A stretch of 64,000 bases of DNA from positions 118,419 to 182,418 of the forward strand of contig NZ_FNIF01000009.1 in the NCBI RefSeq assembly GCF_900103825.1. Direction: 5' to 3'. The position numbers were made by a program, and so were the translations under genes. The stretch is from Paenibacillus sp. yr247. Lineage in GTDB: Bacteria; Bacillota; Bacilli; Paenibacillales; NBRC-103111. A model generated the notes under the pieces. It searched no databases and was not told where the DNA came from. It was given only the letters and a program-made list of their open reading frames with translations. Positions within the stretch are counted from its first letter, which is position 1. The number at the start of each line of letters is the position of its first letter. This document shows, piece after piece, positions 16,112-26,414 of the stretch.

Positions 16112-19100
16112 ATGAAAAGTCAATCGGAGTTGGAATTCGAAAATGAAGTCATCGACTATTTGACTAAAATCGGTGGAGTAAAACAATGGGAATATAAAAC
16201 AGACATCAAAACCACCGAACAACTCTGGGATAACTTTAAAATGATCCTAGAACAAAACAATCGCGCTCGTTTAGATGAACCATTGTCGGTCACTGAATTT
16301 AACCAGGTAAAAAAAATCATTACTGGTATCGAATCACCTTACCATGCGGGACAATTTTTGTATGGTGTTAACGGTGTTTCTGAAATTGAAGTTGATCTAG
16401 ATAATGGTAAGCATGTGTTTTTAACAGTATTCGACCAAGCCCAAGTAGGTGGGGGGAACACTGTTTATCAAGTGGTAAATCAAATTAAACGGCCAAAAGT
16501 TATGGATGGTAAGCCTAACCGTCGATTTGATGTAACTTTACTCATTAATGGTTTGCCAATTATTCAAATCGAATTAAAGAAGGCTCTTCACAGCACTACA
16601 GAATCCTTGAACCAGATGGAACAGTATATTGCTGAAAAACAATACAGTGGTATTTTTTCAACATTGCAGATTCTAATCGCGATGACGCAGTTTGATATTC
16701 GTTACATGGCAAATACGCCACTCAAAAGCTTTAACCGAGCTTTTGCTTTTAACTGGCAAAACGAAGATGATGCTCGCCCTGTTCGTTCGTGGAAGACGTT
16801 TGCGGATAAGGTACTATCTATTCCAATGGCTCATGATTTGGCCACACGCTACATGGTACTAGACGGTACTAAAAACAAAGAAAGTATCAAAGTCATGCGT
16901 CCTTATCAAGTCTATGCCACAAAGCGTGTGCTTGAGAAAGTTAGAAAATTCGACTTCAAATATGATGATGGTAAGTTAGGATACATTTGGCATACTACGG
17001 GCTCAGGTAAGACAATCACAAGTTTTAAGACTGCATGGCTTGCAAGTCGTCTATCTAATGTAGATAAAGTTGTTTTCTTGGTTGACCGTATTGCGCTTAC
17101 CAACCAAACAGCTGATGCCTATAAAGCCTATGATCCTGTTGCGGGATTTGAAGGGAAAACTGGTGTGGTGGGAGATACAGCTAATATCTCAGACCTTCAT
17201 CGCAAATTAACGAAGAAGAGCGATAAGAACATCATTGTGACAAGTATTCAAAAGATGTCGCGTTATGTGGCGCGAGATAGCTTCAAGCCACTTAATGAAA
17301 GTATTCTTTTTATCGTTGATGAAGCCCACCGTTCAACTGGTGACGGTACTGAAAATGAAGGTATGCTTGAAACGATCCGAAAAGCTATTCCTAATTCTGC
17401 TTGGGTTGGTTATACCGGGACACCAAAATTCCCCGGAACACGAGAAATTTTTGGTGATATTCTACATGCTTACACCATCAAGGAAGCTATTGCAGATAAA
17501 AACGTCTTAGGGTTTAACGTTGAATTCAAGGAAACGATCGAGGCTCCTAAAGATCCGACCGAAGATGATATCGACGATAATGTTCGTGGTAGTGTCTACG
17601 ACTATAGTCCAGAACATGTGAAATTGGTAGTGAACGACATCTTCGAAAACTGGAAGAAACGTTCAAATGATCGCAAGTATAATGCCTTGTTTACAGTCCA
17701 CGTTGGAGGTAACAAAGCAAGTACACCAAGAGCGATGGAATACTTCGATAAATTTGCTGAAGAAAATGCGAATCGTCCAATAGATCAACGATTAAAAGTT
17801 GCAGTGAGCTTTTCGGCAGATACATCTAATAGTACTCATCAACTGAAAACAAACGAGAACTTGCATAGGGCTATCACAGCTTATAACACAATGTTTGGTA
17901 CAGTTTTTGATATGACGACAGTTAAAGCCTACACAGAAGACTTAGCACGACGGTTGAACAAGACAGCTGATGATGGTAAGTATTTAGATTTGGTTATCGT
18001 TGTTGACCAACTTTTAACCGGTTTTGATGCCCCTGAAATGAATACCCTCTATATTGACCGAACGCTTAAGGGTGGGAACTTGATTCAGGCATACTCACGT
18101 ACAAACCGAATGCATAACCTTGTTGATAAGCCTTGGGGGAATGTCGTTAATTATCGTTGGCCAGAACAAAACGAATATGAAATGAATAAGGCTTTTGCTA
18201 TCTATTCAAATCGTGAATCTGCAGCCGAACAACTTTCACTTGAAGATTTGAAAGAAGGCAATGAAAAGTCTGGTATCATTTCAAAACCCTTTAGTAAGGT
18301 TCAAGCTGAGATGCAAGAAGTCATCAAAAAACTTTCAGCGCTCACTGATGATTTTGTACAATTACCGCCGAGTGAACAAGCACAAGATGAAGTCTTTGAG
18401 AATTTGAAAGAGTATAACCGCTTGCTTAGTCAGTTGAAACAATATACCGAAGATGATGACAAAAATCCTGTTTCTGCCTATGATAATCCTGAAGAGTTCT
18501 ATGAACGTTTAGGTATTACTGAGGAACAGGAAGTCATTTTAACAACTGTAATTGCCGGTGAATTGAAAGAACGACGTGCTAAGCGAGAAAACATTGATAT
18601 TTCGCAAGTCAATCTCTCTATGGTTCATATTCACGATGTTACCATCAATTATGATTACTTAATTGATTTGATTGCTCGAATGGCTGACGAAGTTCACGCG
18701 AACGATATGTCGAAAGCGAAAAACACACGTGATGAAATTCATTTTGAAATTGCCAAGTCAGACAATGAAAGAGAAAAATCTAAGATGCACAACTTTGTAT
18801 CTAAGATTTTTACAAAAGAGTTTGAGTTTGATAATTATCCAGCACCTCGAAGTGTTGAAAAAATGAACCGAGCTATGGATAAAGTACAAAAGGATACGAA
18901 TATTCAACTTGTAACAAACTTCATCCGAACTTGGGGGCTTGATAACAGCATAAAACCTAAGGAACTTGAAAGCTTAATTAAGAAACACCGTTCAGGTCAA
19001 GAAGATATGGATAAACAAGGTGAGCTAACAGCAATTATGAATGACGCAAGAGCTGATTATAAAGAAATTGCAGATAAAAAGATTGTAGAATTGTCCTGGG

Positions 19101-19168
19101 TGCGATATCGTATTGAATTCCGTAAGGCATTTTACGAAATGGCCGACGAAATTAAGAAGGATGAGTAG
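16112..19168 (+). CDS. hsdR: type I restriction endonuclease subunit R
   Basis: 1018 residues, a normal HsdR length. It is the motor and nuclease subunit that translocates and cuts unmethylated DNA. Seen: an N-terminal nuclease domain (FDVTLLINGLPIIQIELKK, residues about 138-157, with the E-x-K pair), Walker A TGSGKT (near 295), the DEAH box DEAHRS (near 405), motif III VGYTGTP, and helicase motifs in LDLVIVVDQLLTGFDAPEMN and AYSRTNRMHN. The C-terminal 250 residues are helical and bind the methylase complex. The gene is more AT-rich than its neighbours, with codon use like lactic acid bacteria, suggesting recent transfer. Confidence 0.96.
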   Translation: MKSQSELEFENEVIDYLTKIGGVKQWEYKTDIKTTEQLWDNFKMILEQNNRARLDEPLSVTEFNQVKKIITGIESPYHAGQFLYGVNGVSEIEVDLDNGKHVFLTVFDQAQVGGGNTVYQVVNQIKRPKVMDGKPNRRFDVTLLINGLPIIQIELKKALHSTTESLNQMEQYIAEKQYSGIFSTLQILIAMTQFDIRYMANTPLKSFNRAFAFNWQNEDDARPVRSWKTFADKVLSIPMAHDLATRYMVLDGTKNKESIKVMRPYQVYATKRVLEKVRKFDFKYDDGKLGYIWHTTGSGKTITSFKTAWLASRLSNVDKVVFLVDRIALTNQTADAYKAYDPVAGFEGKTGVVGDTANISDLHRKLTKKSDKNIIVTSIQKMSRYVARDSFKPLNESILFIVDEAHRSTGDGTENEGMLETIRKAIPNSAWVGYTGTPKFPGTREIFGDILHAYTIKEAIADKNVLGFNVEFKETIEAPKDPTEDDIDDNVRGSVYDYSPEHVKLVVNDIFENWKKRSNDRKYNALFTVHVGGNKASTPRAMEYFDKFAEENANRPIDQRLKVAVSFSADTSNSTHQLKTNENLHRAITAYNTMFGTVFDMTTVKAYTEDLARRLNKTADDGKYLDLVIVVDQLLTGFDAPEMNTLYIDRTLKGGNLIQAYSRTNRMHNLVDKPWGNVVNYRWPEQNEYEMNKAFAIYSNRESAAEQLSLEDLKEGNEKSGIISKPFSKVQAEMQEVIKKLSALTDDFVQLPPSEQAQDEVFENLKEYNRLLSQLKQYTEDDDKNPVSAYDNPEEFYERLGITEEQEVILTTVIAGELKERRAKRENIDISQVNLSMVHIHDVTINYDYLIDLIARMADEVHANDMSKAKNTRDEIHFEIAKSDNEREKSKMHNFVSKIFTKEFEFDNYPAPRSVEKMNRAMDKVQKDTNIQLVTNFIRTWGLDNSIKPKELESLIKKHRSGQEDMDKQGELTAIMNDARADYKEIADKKIVELSWVRYRIEFRKAFYEMADEIKKDE

Positions 19169-19210
19169 TCGAGTGATGAAATTATACAGACTACAAAAAG
19201 GAGATCAGAA

Positions 19211-20434
19211 ATGAGCGATAACATAACAAAATCACCCCAATTTAGATTCGCAGGATATACTGACGCTTGGGAACAGCGTAAGTTGGGGGAGATTTACACG
19301 GAAAGAAACGAAAGAGGTAATAATTCTTTACAAATTCTTTCGGTTTCCATTCATCACGGTATTTCAAACGGTGAATTAGACAGCAGTACATTGGGTAAGG
19401 AAGTTCGCAGAAGTGAAGATAAATCCTTGTATAAAGGTGTGCGTTCCGGCGATCTAGTATTCAACATGATGCGTGCTTGGCAAGGAGCGATCGGCGTAGC
19501 AAAAATAGAAGGAATGGTAAGCCCTGCCTATATTACGGCCATTCCGAATGAAAAATTATTTCCGCCATTTATGGATTATTGCTTGCGGCGGCATGAGATA
19601 ATTACCCAGATAGATAATTTTTCTTATGGGGTCACGGATTTCAGAAAAAGGCTGTATTGGGATTCGTTTTCCAAAGTTTCGTGTCTTATTCCTTCTGTTC
19701 CTGAACAAATCAAAATCAATTCGTTCTTCAATCAACTCGACAACCTCATCTCCCTTCATCAGCGTAAGTTAGAACTGTTGAAGGATACGAAAAAGGGCCT
19801 GCTTCAAAAAATGTTTCCGAAAGATGGAGCCGATGTTCCTGAAATTCGCTTTGCAGGATTTACGGATGCTTGGGAACAGCGTAAGTTGAGTGACGTGCTA
19901 ACTGAACGTAATGTTCAGCATCCACAAAACAAGGATTATCCACTAGTATCATTCACTGTTGAGAAAGGTGTTACACCTAAAACAGAACGTTACGAACGAG
20001 AACAGCTTGTTGTGGGTGATAAAGCTGCTAAAAAGTATAAAGCCACTGAGCTAAATGATATCGTCTATAATCCTGCTAACCTGAAGTTTGGTGCGATTTC
20101 ACGAAATAGTTATGGAAAAGCGGTGTTCAGCCCAATCTATGTGACGTTCGAAGTAAATGACAAGTTAGCATTTCCAAGCTATGTCGAAATGTTCGTCACA
20201 CGACAAGACTTTATTCGGTATTCATTACGTTATCAACAAGGTACTGTGTACGAACGCCAATCAGTTAGCCCGGAATATTTATTGAGTTTGAAAATTTTAT
20301 TGCCAGGCAAGGAGGAACAGCTCCAAATTGGTAATTTCTTTGATCAACTCAACGACACTATCGCTCTTCAGCAGCGTGAGTTAAATTCGCTTAAAAATTT
20401 GAAGGAATCACTGCTTCAACAAATGTTTGTATAA
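19211..20434 (+). CDS. hsdS: type I restriction specificity subunit S
   Basis: 407 residues with two target-recognition units, each opening with the same phrase (FRFAGYTDAWEQRKL at residue 11 and IRFAGFTDAWEQRKL at about 215) and each ending in a coiled coil (LISLHQRKLELLKDTKKGLL and TIALQQRELNSLKNLKESLL). The two variable domains read the two halves of the split recognition site; the repeated phrases are typical crossover points for domain swapping. It lies between hsdR and hsdM. Confidence 0.95.
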   Translation: MSDNITKSPQFRFAGYTDAWEQRKLGEIYTERNERGNNSLQILSVSIHHGISNGELDSSTLGKEVRRSEDKSLYKGVRSGDLVFNMMRAWQGAIGVAKIEGMVSPAYITAIPNEKLFPPFMDYCLRRHEIITQIDNFSYGVTDFRKRLYWDSFSKVSCLIPSVPEQIKINSFFNQLDNLISLHQRKLELLKDTKKGLLQKMFPKDGADVPEIRFAGFTDAWEQRKLSDVLTERNVQHPQNKDYPLVSFTVEKGVTPKTERYEREQLVVGDKAAKKYKATELNDIVYNPANLKFGAISRNSYGKAVFSPIYVTFEVNDKLAFPSYVEMFVTRQDFIRYSLRYQQGTVYERQSVSPEYLLSLKILLPGKEEQLQIGNFFDQLNDTIALQQRELNSLKNLKESLLQQMFV

Positions 20435-20452
20435 GAAAAGGAGATTACACAA

Positions 20453-22069
20453 ATGAGTAATGCAACAGATATTACATCCAAGCTATGGGAAATGGCTAAT
20501 AAACTTCGTGGGACAATGGATGCAAGTGAGTACAAGAATTATATTTTGCCATTTATGTTCTATCGCTACTTATCAGAAAATCAAGATGAATACTTGAAAG
20601 ACAATGATCTGGAAGAGTATTACGAAGTGACAGATGATACTGAAAAGGAAGATTACCTCGAGGAGATTAGTAAAGGTATCGGATATGCGATTGATCCAGT
20701 CTACACTTGGGAAAAAATCGTATCAAAAATTGAAAATCACAAAATCAAAGCTAGTGACTTCCAAGACATGTTTGACTCATTCAATACAAACGCCAAACGG
20801 AACGCAGTCGCAGAAGCTGACTTTGCAAACGTATTCTCAGATGTTAACCTCGGGGATACACGCCTTGGCTCAAGTACAAACGAACGTGCGAAGGCCTTGA
20901 ATGATATCGTTTTGATGATTAACGAGTTCAATTTCAAGGACGATACAGGACGTGACATTTTGGGTGACGTGTACGAGTATTTGATTGGGCAGTTTGCTGC
21001 CAATGCTGGTAAAAAAGGCGGGGAATTCTATACACCTCATGAAGTTAGTCAAGTCCTTGCAAAAATTGTCACGGTTGATGCAGCTGGTACTGGTGATCAG
21101 TTTCGCGTATATGACCCTACAATGGGATCGGGTTCACTTCTTTTAACAGTTCAAAAAGAATTGCCAAATGGTGATGAAGAAGGGAGCGTTGAGTTTTACG
21201 GCCAAGAGATGAATACAACGACTTATAACTTGGCTCGCATGAACTTGTTGATGCATGGGGTTAACTATCGCAATATGGAGTTGAAACGCGCAGACACACT
21301 TGATGCTGACTGGCCATTTGCTGAAAAAGATGGCACACAAATTCCTTTGAAGTTCGACGCAGTTGTGGCTAACCCCCCATATTCTCAAAACTGGGATATA
21401 AAAAATGTTGACCGAGAAAAAGATACACGTTTCAAGGGTTATGGTGTAGCACCAGCTTCTAAGGCAGATTATGCCTTTGTTCTTCATGGACTTTACCATT
21501 TAGATAAAGCTGGAACAATGGCTATCGTATTGCCACATGGTGTACTCTTCCGTGGTGCATCTGAAGGTAAAATCCGTAAGAATATTATCGACAACAATCT
21601 TTTAGATACTGTTATAGGATTGCCAGCTAATTTGTTCTATGGGACAAGTATCCCAACATGTGTGCTAGTGTTCAAAGGTCGTGAAGCCCGCAAGAATAAA
21701 GAAATTTTGTTTATCGATGCTTCAAATGAGTTTAAAAAAGGCAAGAACCAAAACAAGCTCTCTCCTGAAAACATCAACAAAATTATCGAAACATACTGTA
21801 ACCGTAAAAATGTTGAGAAATATGCCCATGTGGCATCTTTGGATGAAATCAAAAAAAATGATTACAATTTGAACATTCCACGTTATGTCAACACGTTTGA
21901 AGAAGAAGAAGGTATTTCACTTTCACAAGTGGCTCAAGAGTTAGTAGAAGTTAGATCAGAAATTGCGAATTCATATGATAACTTGTTTAGGTTATTGAAT
22001 GAGTTGAATGGGACAAGTGACGAATCCAAAGAAGAACTGAGCAAATTTATCAGTCTTTTAGGTAAATAA
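20453..22069 (+). CDS. hsdM: type I restriction-modification methyltransferase subunit M
   Basis: 538 residues, ATG after AAGGAG. It is an N6-adenine methylase: an N-terminal helical domain (LWEMANKLRGTMDASEYKNY), KGGEFYTPHEVSQVLAKI at the start of the SAM domain, motif I VYDPTMGSGSLL and the catalytic NPPY at 307-310. A C-terminal helix contacts HsdS. It is the last gene of the S'-R-S-M operon, closed by the terminator at 22079. All key motifs are intact. Confidence 0.96.
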   Translation: MSNATDITSKLWEMANKLRGTMDASEYKNYILPFMFYRYLSENQDEYLKDNDLEEYYEVTDDTEKEDYLEEISKGIGYAIDPVYTWEKIVSKIENHKIKASDFQDMFDSFNTNAKRNAVAEADFANVFSDVNLGDTRLGSSTNERAKALNDIVLMINEFNFKDDTGRDILGDVYEYLIGQFAANAGKKGGEFYTPHEVSQVLAKIVTVDAAGTGDQFRVYDPTMGSGSLLLTVQKELPNGDEEGSVEFYGQEMNTTTYNLARMNLLMHGVNYRNMELKRADTLDADWPFAEKDGTQIPLKFDAVVANPPYSQNWDIKNVDREKDTRFKGYGVAPASKADYAFVLHGLYHLDKAGTMAIVLPHGVLFRGASEGKIRKNIIDNNLLDTVIGLPANLFYGTSIPTCVLVFKGREARKNKEILFIDASNEFKKGKNQNKLSPENINKIIETYCNRKNVEKYAHVASLDEIKKNDYNLNIPRYVNTFEEEEGISLSQVAQELVEVRSEIANSYDNLFRLLNELNGTSDESKEELSKFISLLGK

Positions 22070-22078
22070 TAGTGTTAG

Positions 22079-22114
22079 AAAAGAGCTAAGGAGAATTTAA
22101 ACCTTGGCTCTTTT
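22079..22114 (+). terminator. terminator of the hsd operon
   Basis: AAAAGAGC-AAGG pairs with CCTT-GCTCTTTT immediately after the hsdM stop. Confidence 0.85.
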
Positions 22115-22201
22115 CACGAGCGCGTGGGAACTGTGTATGGAAATAAACATTGCTTCTTCACCGTAAATAGGTTGCAGATCAACCGCTCCCCATTCGTTTA
22201 T

Positions 22202-22237
22202 GCGGCTCTCTACTGGGAGCCGCTTTTGATTTTTACT
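22202..22237 (+). terminator. second terminator-like hairpin
   Basis: GCGGCTC (22202-22208) pairs with GAGCCGC (22217-22223) and is followed by TTTTGATTTTT. It starts a non-coding stretch to 23042 that also holds an 8-bp pair AAGCCTTG (22511-22518) / CAAGGCTT (22601-22608). I see no gene in 22115-23042. Confidence 0.65.
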
Positions 22238-23042
22238 AGGGAAGTGGAACAAATCGGTCGGGAAGTGGCATCGGCTGACTGCTAAAAATAGCGATAGAAC
22301 GCTAGAGTTCCTTCTTCTGTTTGGGGCTAATAAAATAAATAGGTATCCCTATAAAAAGGAGCACTCTTTTAGATTGGCTGAATAAGAAAGGGCATTTAAT
22401 AAATCAATAGCTGTACTTCAAGACTGAGAGTGTACTGATTGGAAGTAGTGCTAGCCCGCACATTGTAGTATAGAGTTGGAACTTCGCGCCGGAAGTCGCT
22501 TGCATGCGGAAAGCCTTGATGGATAAGGTTTTTCTCTGTTTCTGCTCCGTAGTCGTTCAGTCGAGTTGCGCTAAAACTCCGCTCTCTCCTTCCCTCGCGC
22601 CAAGGCTTCTATCATATATCAGGTGTTGAATTTTTGATTTTTTTGTCATACAATTTTGGCAGTCCGAGAAGGAAAAAGGTCAGAAGTGGCAAGGTTTAGC
22701 GGCATTATGGTGTATATTTTGATGTGCAGTACCCCATGGTTGTCAATCGTAGAGAGAAAACACGAGTTAATTGTAATCGGCAGGATCGTAAATGACCACG
22801 ACTCACATCAGTTGATGTTTGAAGGGCAAAAACATGCAAATGTCTCATTTTTTCATGGAGCCTGCCCCAAATTGCCGGTTCAGAAGCCTGAATTCCCTAT
22901 GAAAACAGCTTTTCCCGACGGGTATTTTTAGATGCAAAAATCGCCCCCGATTCGGAACAATTTGTACCGTCAGGCAGTTGTCCTGTCCGGGGTAGCAAGC
23001 CTTTATATGCAGTAGTTTGAATGTGGCGAACATGAGGTGCCT

Positions 23043-23999
23043 ATGAAGAAGGTTAAGGAACAACGGCAAAAGCTATCCTTCTGGATGGCGACAAGCAAGC
23101 TAGAAACGCTGATGAAGCTTTACGGAACCGACAGTATCACCGAAGTATTCAGCAGGCTGGTCGATGAGAAGCTGGATAGCAACTTCACTTCGCAACAGGA
23201 TAACCGTTCAGTCATCACATCTATTGGTGGTAAGAACAAGCTGGCAAGACGCATCATTGAGTTGATGCCGGAGCATAGCGTCTATGTGGAGCCGTTCGGG
23301 AACACAGCGAGTATTTTGCTTCAGAAGGTTCCTGTAAAGAAGGAAGTTTATAACGATATTCATGAAGATGTGGTCAACTTCTTCACGGTTATTCAAACCG
23401 ACCCGCTGGCGTTGTATCACGCCTGTACTAGGCTGCCCTATGCGGAAGTGGTCTACAAGGACATGCTGTCCTCCCCTATTCCCGACGATTCGGTAGAGCG
23501 GGCAGCAAGGTTTTATTATTTGAGTCGTGCGGGGTTCCTTGCTTCTTCAAAGAGCAGTACGGGTTTTCGAACGAACGCATCCGATGGGCGGAATTTTGGT
23601 AAGTTTTACTATAAAGAGTGCGAGCGTTTCTATGCCGTGTCTAAGCGGTTGCAATCGGTCGAACTGTTGAACCGGGATTTCCGTAAGGTGATCAAAGCGT
23701 ACAGCGACAAACCGGAAGTGCTTATTCTGGCTGACCCGCCGTATTATGATGGAACCGATTATTACGAGGATGGCTTTTCCCTCAAGGATCATCGTAATCT
23801 TGCTCGTTTATTGGCGAGTATCAAGGGCAAGGCAATGGTGCTGAACAGTCAGAACGATCAGATCCATAAGCTGTATACGGGTTTGGGATTCAACTTCAAA
23901 ACGATACGGACAAAGTATGCTTCCCGAAAGGCGATGCAGGATGAAACAGGTAAGCGGACGCGTCCGGTAGCACCGTTGTATGTATACATGAATTTCTAG
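23043..23999 (+). CDS. orphan N6-adenine DNA methyltransferase (Dam/D12 class)
   Basis: 318 residues; ATG at 23043 with GAGG five bases upstream. After an N-terminal helical segment (residues 1-55) come motif I SIGGKNKLARRI and the VEPFGNTASILL segment, NDIHEDVVNFF, and the catalytic DPPY at 231-234 (LADPPYYDGTDYYED), the order of D12-class enzymes. No restriction partner is adjacent. Such orphan methylases on mobile elements usually protect against host restriction (inference). Confidence 0.88.
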   Translation: MKKVKEQRQKLSFWMATSKLETLMKLYGTDSITEVFSRLVDEKLDSNFTSQQDNRSVITSIGGKNKLARRIIELMPEHSVYVEPFGNTASILLQKVPVKKEVYNDIHEDVVNFFTVIQTDPLALYHACTRLPYAEVVYKDMLSSPIPDDSVERAARFYYLSRAGFLASSKSSTGFRTNASDGRNFGKFYYKECERFYAVSKRLQSVELLNRDFRKVIKAYSDKPEVLILADPPYYDGTDYYEDGFSLKDHRNLARLLASIKGKAMVLNSQNDQIHKLYTGLGFNFKTIRTKYASRKAMQDETGKRTRPVAPLYVYMNF

Positions 24000-24121
24000 T
24001 CGGGTCAATCGCGGCGATTTAAACGGGCGATAGCATCATTACTTCGCTAATTCATTCATTATTTAAGAAGATCGCAAAAGTCGTTAGATGAAATTAACAT
24101 AGGGCGTAAGGAAGGATAACT

Positions 24122-24612
24122 ATGAAAGATCTAGAAGGAGCTATTAACTTAAGAGAGATAGGAAAACTAGAAGAGGCCAGACTCTTGTTACTTGAATTAA
24201 TCAATCAAGAACCACTAAATCCATCGGTCTGGTATCAGTGTGCATGGATTCATGATGTAATGGAACTAGAGAGGGAAGCATTTCCTTATTACAAGAGAGC
24301 ACTCGAATTAGAGTTGACAGAAGAGGACAAGGCGCATTTTTAGGGCTAGGAAGTACTTACCGAACATTAGGGATGTATGACGAAGCAAAGTTAATATTCG
24401 AAGAAGCGATTAGTGTATATCCAGATCATAGAGAGTATCAAGTCTTTTATGCGATGGTTCGATTTAATCAGAATGCGTTCAGTGAAGCGATGGAAATTGT
24501 TTTAAAGCAATTGGCAGAGACAAGTGATGATGAAGGTATTCAAAGCTATAAGAAGGCGATCATGTTTTATTCTGACAAGTTGGATAAGACGGAAGGTGCA
24601 GATGTTCAATAG
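24122..24612 (+). pseudogene. tetratricopeptide-repeat protein gene with single-base frameshift
   Basis: ATG after GGAAGG. The first frame (AINLREIGKLEEARLLLLEL, YKRALELELTEEDKAHF) stops at TAG 24341-24343. The next frame continues at once with LGLGSTYRTLGMYDEAKLIF and ends at 24612. Restoring one T in the five-T run at 24337-24341 joins them into about 163 residues with TPR-like helix pairs throughout. TPR proteins bind partner proteins; no partner can be named. Confidence 0.75.
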
Positions 24613-25015
24613 CAAGGCGTTTAAGGAAGCGATCCGCGAAGTCCCGGTATTCTGCGTAGAGTCGGCGCTAGATGCGATTTTGCTAAAGAGCTTTGGGGTA
24701 GATGCTGTAGCGACCAATGGCATCTTCTCTGTCGGCAAGCTGATTGAACAGGTGAATATCGCTCGAAACGCCGACCTTCGCCTGATGCTGTTGTTCGACT
24801 TCGATGAAGACGGTAGGAAAGCGACAGAAAAGGTGAGCTGGGAGCTTCGACATCTGAATGTGATCCCGATCTTGCCCAAAACGCTTGTTGGCCCGGCGGA
24901 GTACCTTCGAGGCTTTAAAGATTTTGGTGAAGCCTACAGGGAAAGTCGGTCGAAAGCGGAACAAGCCATTGCCTTTCTTGCGATGATGAAACAAATTAGC
25001 GACATGCCGTTTTGA
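24602..25015 (+). CDS. TOPRIM-domain protein (truncated primase-like)
   Basis: 137 residues from the ATG at 24602, which overlaps the 3' end of the TPR gene; GGAAGG lies just upstream. A TOPRIM core is visible: FCVESALDAILLKSFGVDAVATNG (nucleotide-binding Glu) and LMLLFDFDEDGRKATEK (D-x-D metal site). The DnaG-type zinc finger and N-terminal catalytic part are missing, so this is either a stand-alone TOPRIM protein or the remnant of a longer primase cut by the TPR gene. There is no obvious promoter of its own. Confidence 0.65.
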   Translation: MFNSKAFKEAIREVPVFCVESALDAILLKSFGVDAVATNGIFSVGKLIEQVNIARNADLRLMLLFDFDEDGRKATEKVSWELRHLNVIPILPKTLVGPAEYLRGFKDFGEAYRESRSKAEQAIAFLAMMKQISDMPF

Positions 25016-25169
25016 GGTGAGTTGTCCACTGGTGTTGCCAGTTCCCTGTTCGCCTTGATGACCATGCCACTAACGAGACTTTACCTGTTCGAAGGTGGAG
25101 TTGTTGTCACAAACCTGCTTTGCGGCAACAAAAACTTAAAGTAAAAACTCAAAGAAAATTGCTAAAACT

Positions 25170-25202
25170 TTAACGTGCCCGACTTTTTGGGCATTTTTTC
25201 TT
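25170..25202 (+). terminator. terminator after the TOPRIM gene region
   Basis: GTGCCC pairs with GGGCAT around CGACTTTTT and is followed by TTTTTC. The rest of 25016-25482 holds A-rich non-coding sequence and no clear gene. Confidence 0.55.
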
Positions 25203-25482
25203 GCGGAATCCCGGTCGCCGCGACAAAAACGGAAGCGAAAAACTTAAAAGTTAAAGAACCGATAACGGGGCATTTGGCAGGGACTTCATGGAATGTCGAT
25301 AAATCGGGAGTTCGACCGTTACGGTTCAGGTGATTATTAGGTGACGGGACAGGCTCAACTTATCGAACCTTCTCGCTATGAGGAAAGATGGAGCTCCAAT
25401 CATGGCAAATCTTTTACGTTGAGCGAGTTCGAAGGAGAGAAAGCGGTATGTTCAGTGATACCGAAAACAGGGAGGTTTTACG

Positions 25483-26352
25483 ATGTTTCGAACTGAACAG
25501 GACAAGCAGGCGTATGTTGGATACGCCGACCGCAGCATTCATCCGCAAAAGCTTACACCATGCCCTTGACAGCCGGGGAGAATATGGTGGCTATCTTCTG
25601 ACTTTCAACAAACCTGCACCGACATTTCGCTCGGTTGATCTGAGCGATATTCAAATGAACGGCTGCACGTTGGATCAGGCAATCTCCGCTTTTACGGTAG
25701 GGGAGCTTAGACAGGAAGGGTTAATGCTACCGATGGGTACGGAGAAGACAAACAAGGAATCGTTGCTTCACTATTACATGCTTCGTACGGGACTTTGTTA
25801 TGTTGAAGCCCGGACGAGAAATGGAACGGAGCGGAGCGTTTCTTCGCAACCAAGAGTGCAGAGGTGCTGTCCGCTCTATATCCTCGGCTATCGCCTGCGG
25901 ATAAGAAGAAACCGTTGGATCGGTTTGAAGTACCCTTCTCCATCAGCTTTGAAGAGTTAAAGAATGGAACCTTCGAGGTTGTGAAGGCAGTCCCGGATAA
26001 GGACGGCTTCAGGCTGTCCAGAAGCAGCATCCATATCCATAACAAGGCTGTTGTTATCCCGATGTACACGGTTGCCAACTACGCCGCATCGATTGCGAAT
26101 TATCTGCAGCAGCATCGAGTGAAGCTAGTGTATATCGAAAACGGAGCGGTGAAAAAGCTGGTAACTACGCTCAATCAGGCGACAGTAGCCAAGTGGCTAA
26201 ACACAAGCCCTTGGCATGCCGAGGCGATGGTTGCGGCGGATTGGGTCAATCCGATGAGCTTTGGCAGCATCATGCTTCCAGACTTGTATCGCATGCATGA
26301 ATTTGTTCATGTCCCGCTGCTTCATATCAAGTCGATTGCCCTTTACGAATAG
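25483..26352 (+). pseudogene. hypothetical protein gene with two compensating frameshifts
   Basis: The ATG at 25483 has a strong GGAGG site and begins MFRTEQDKQAYVGYADRSIH. That frame stops near 25570, but coding character continues in the next frame (HALDSRGEYGGYLLTFNKPAP to HYYMLRTGLCYVEA) and returns to the first frame near 25820 (WNGAERFFATKSAEVLSALYP) up to the stop at 26352. The C-terminal part has a soluble beta-rich domain (PFSISFEELKNGTFEVVKAV, VYIENGAVKKLVTTL). The family is not recognised. Two shifts in under 300 bases indicate decay or sequence errors. Confidence 0.6.
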
Positions 26353-26377
26353 TAGGTTTTCGGAAATCCCTTTCAGC

Positions 26378-26414
26378 CCCTCCAGGTTTCGGTAGAGCCT
26401 GCGGGGGCATTTCT
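26378..26414 (+). terminator. intrinsic terminator
   Basis: GCCCC-CAGG pairs with CCTG-GGGGC and is followed by ATTTCT, downstream of the pseudogene. The remaining bases to 26623 hold no gene I can see. Confidence 0.6.

Noticed and set aside
16912..17103. Minus-strand ORFs inside hsdR and other large genes
   Set aside because: They are antisense shadows without ribosome sites or domain content.
22656..22931. 91-codon ORF between hsdM and the methylase
   Set aside because: No ribosome site, no domain and unusual composition; looks like random open frame in a non-coding stretch.
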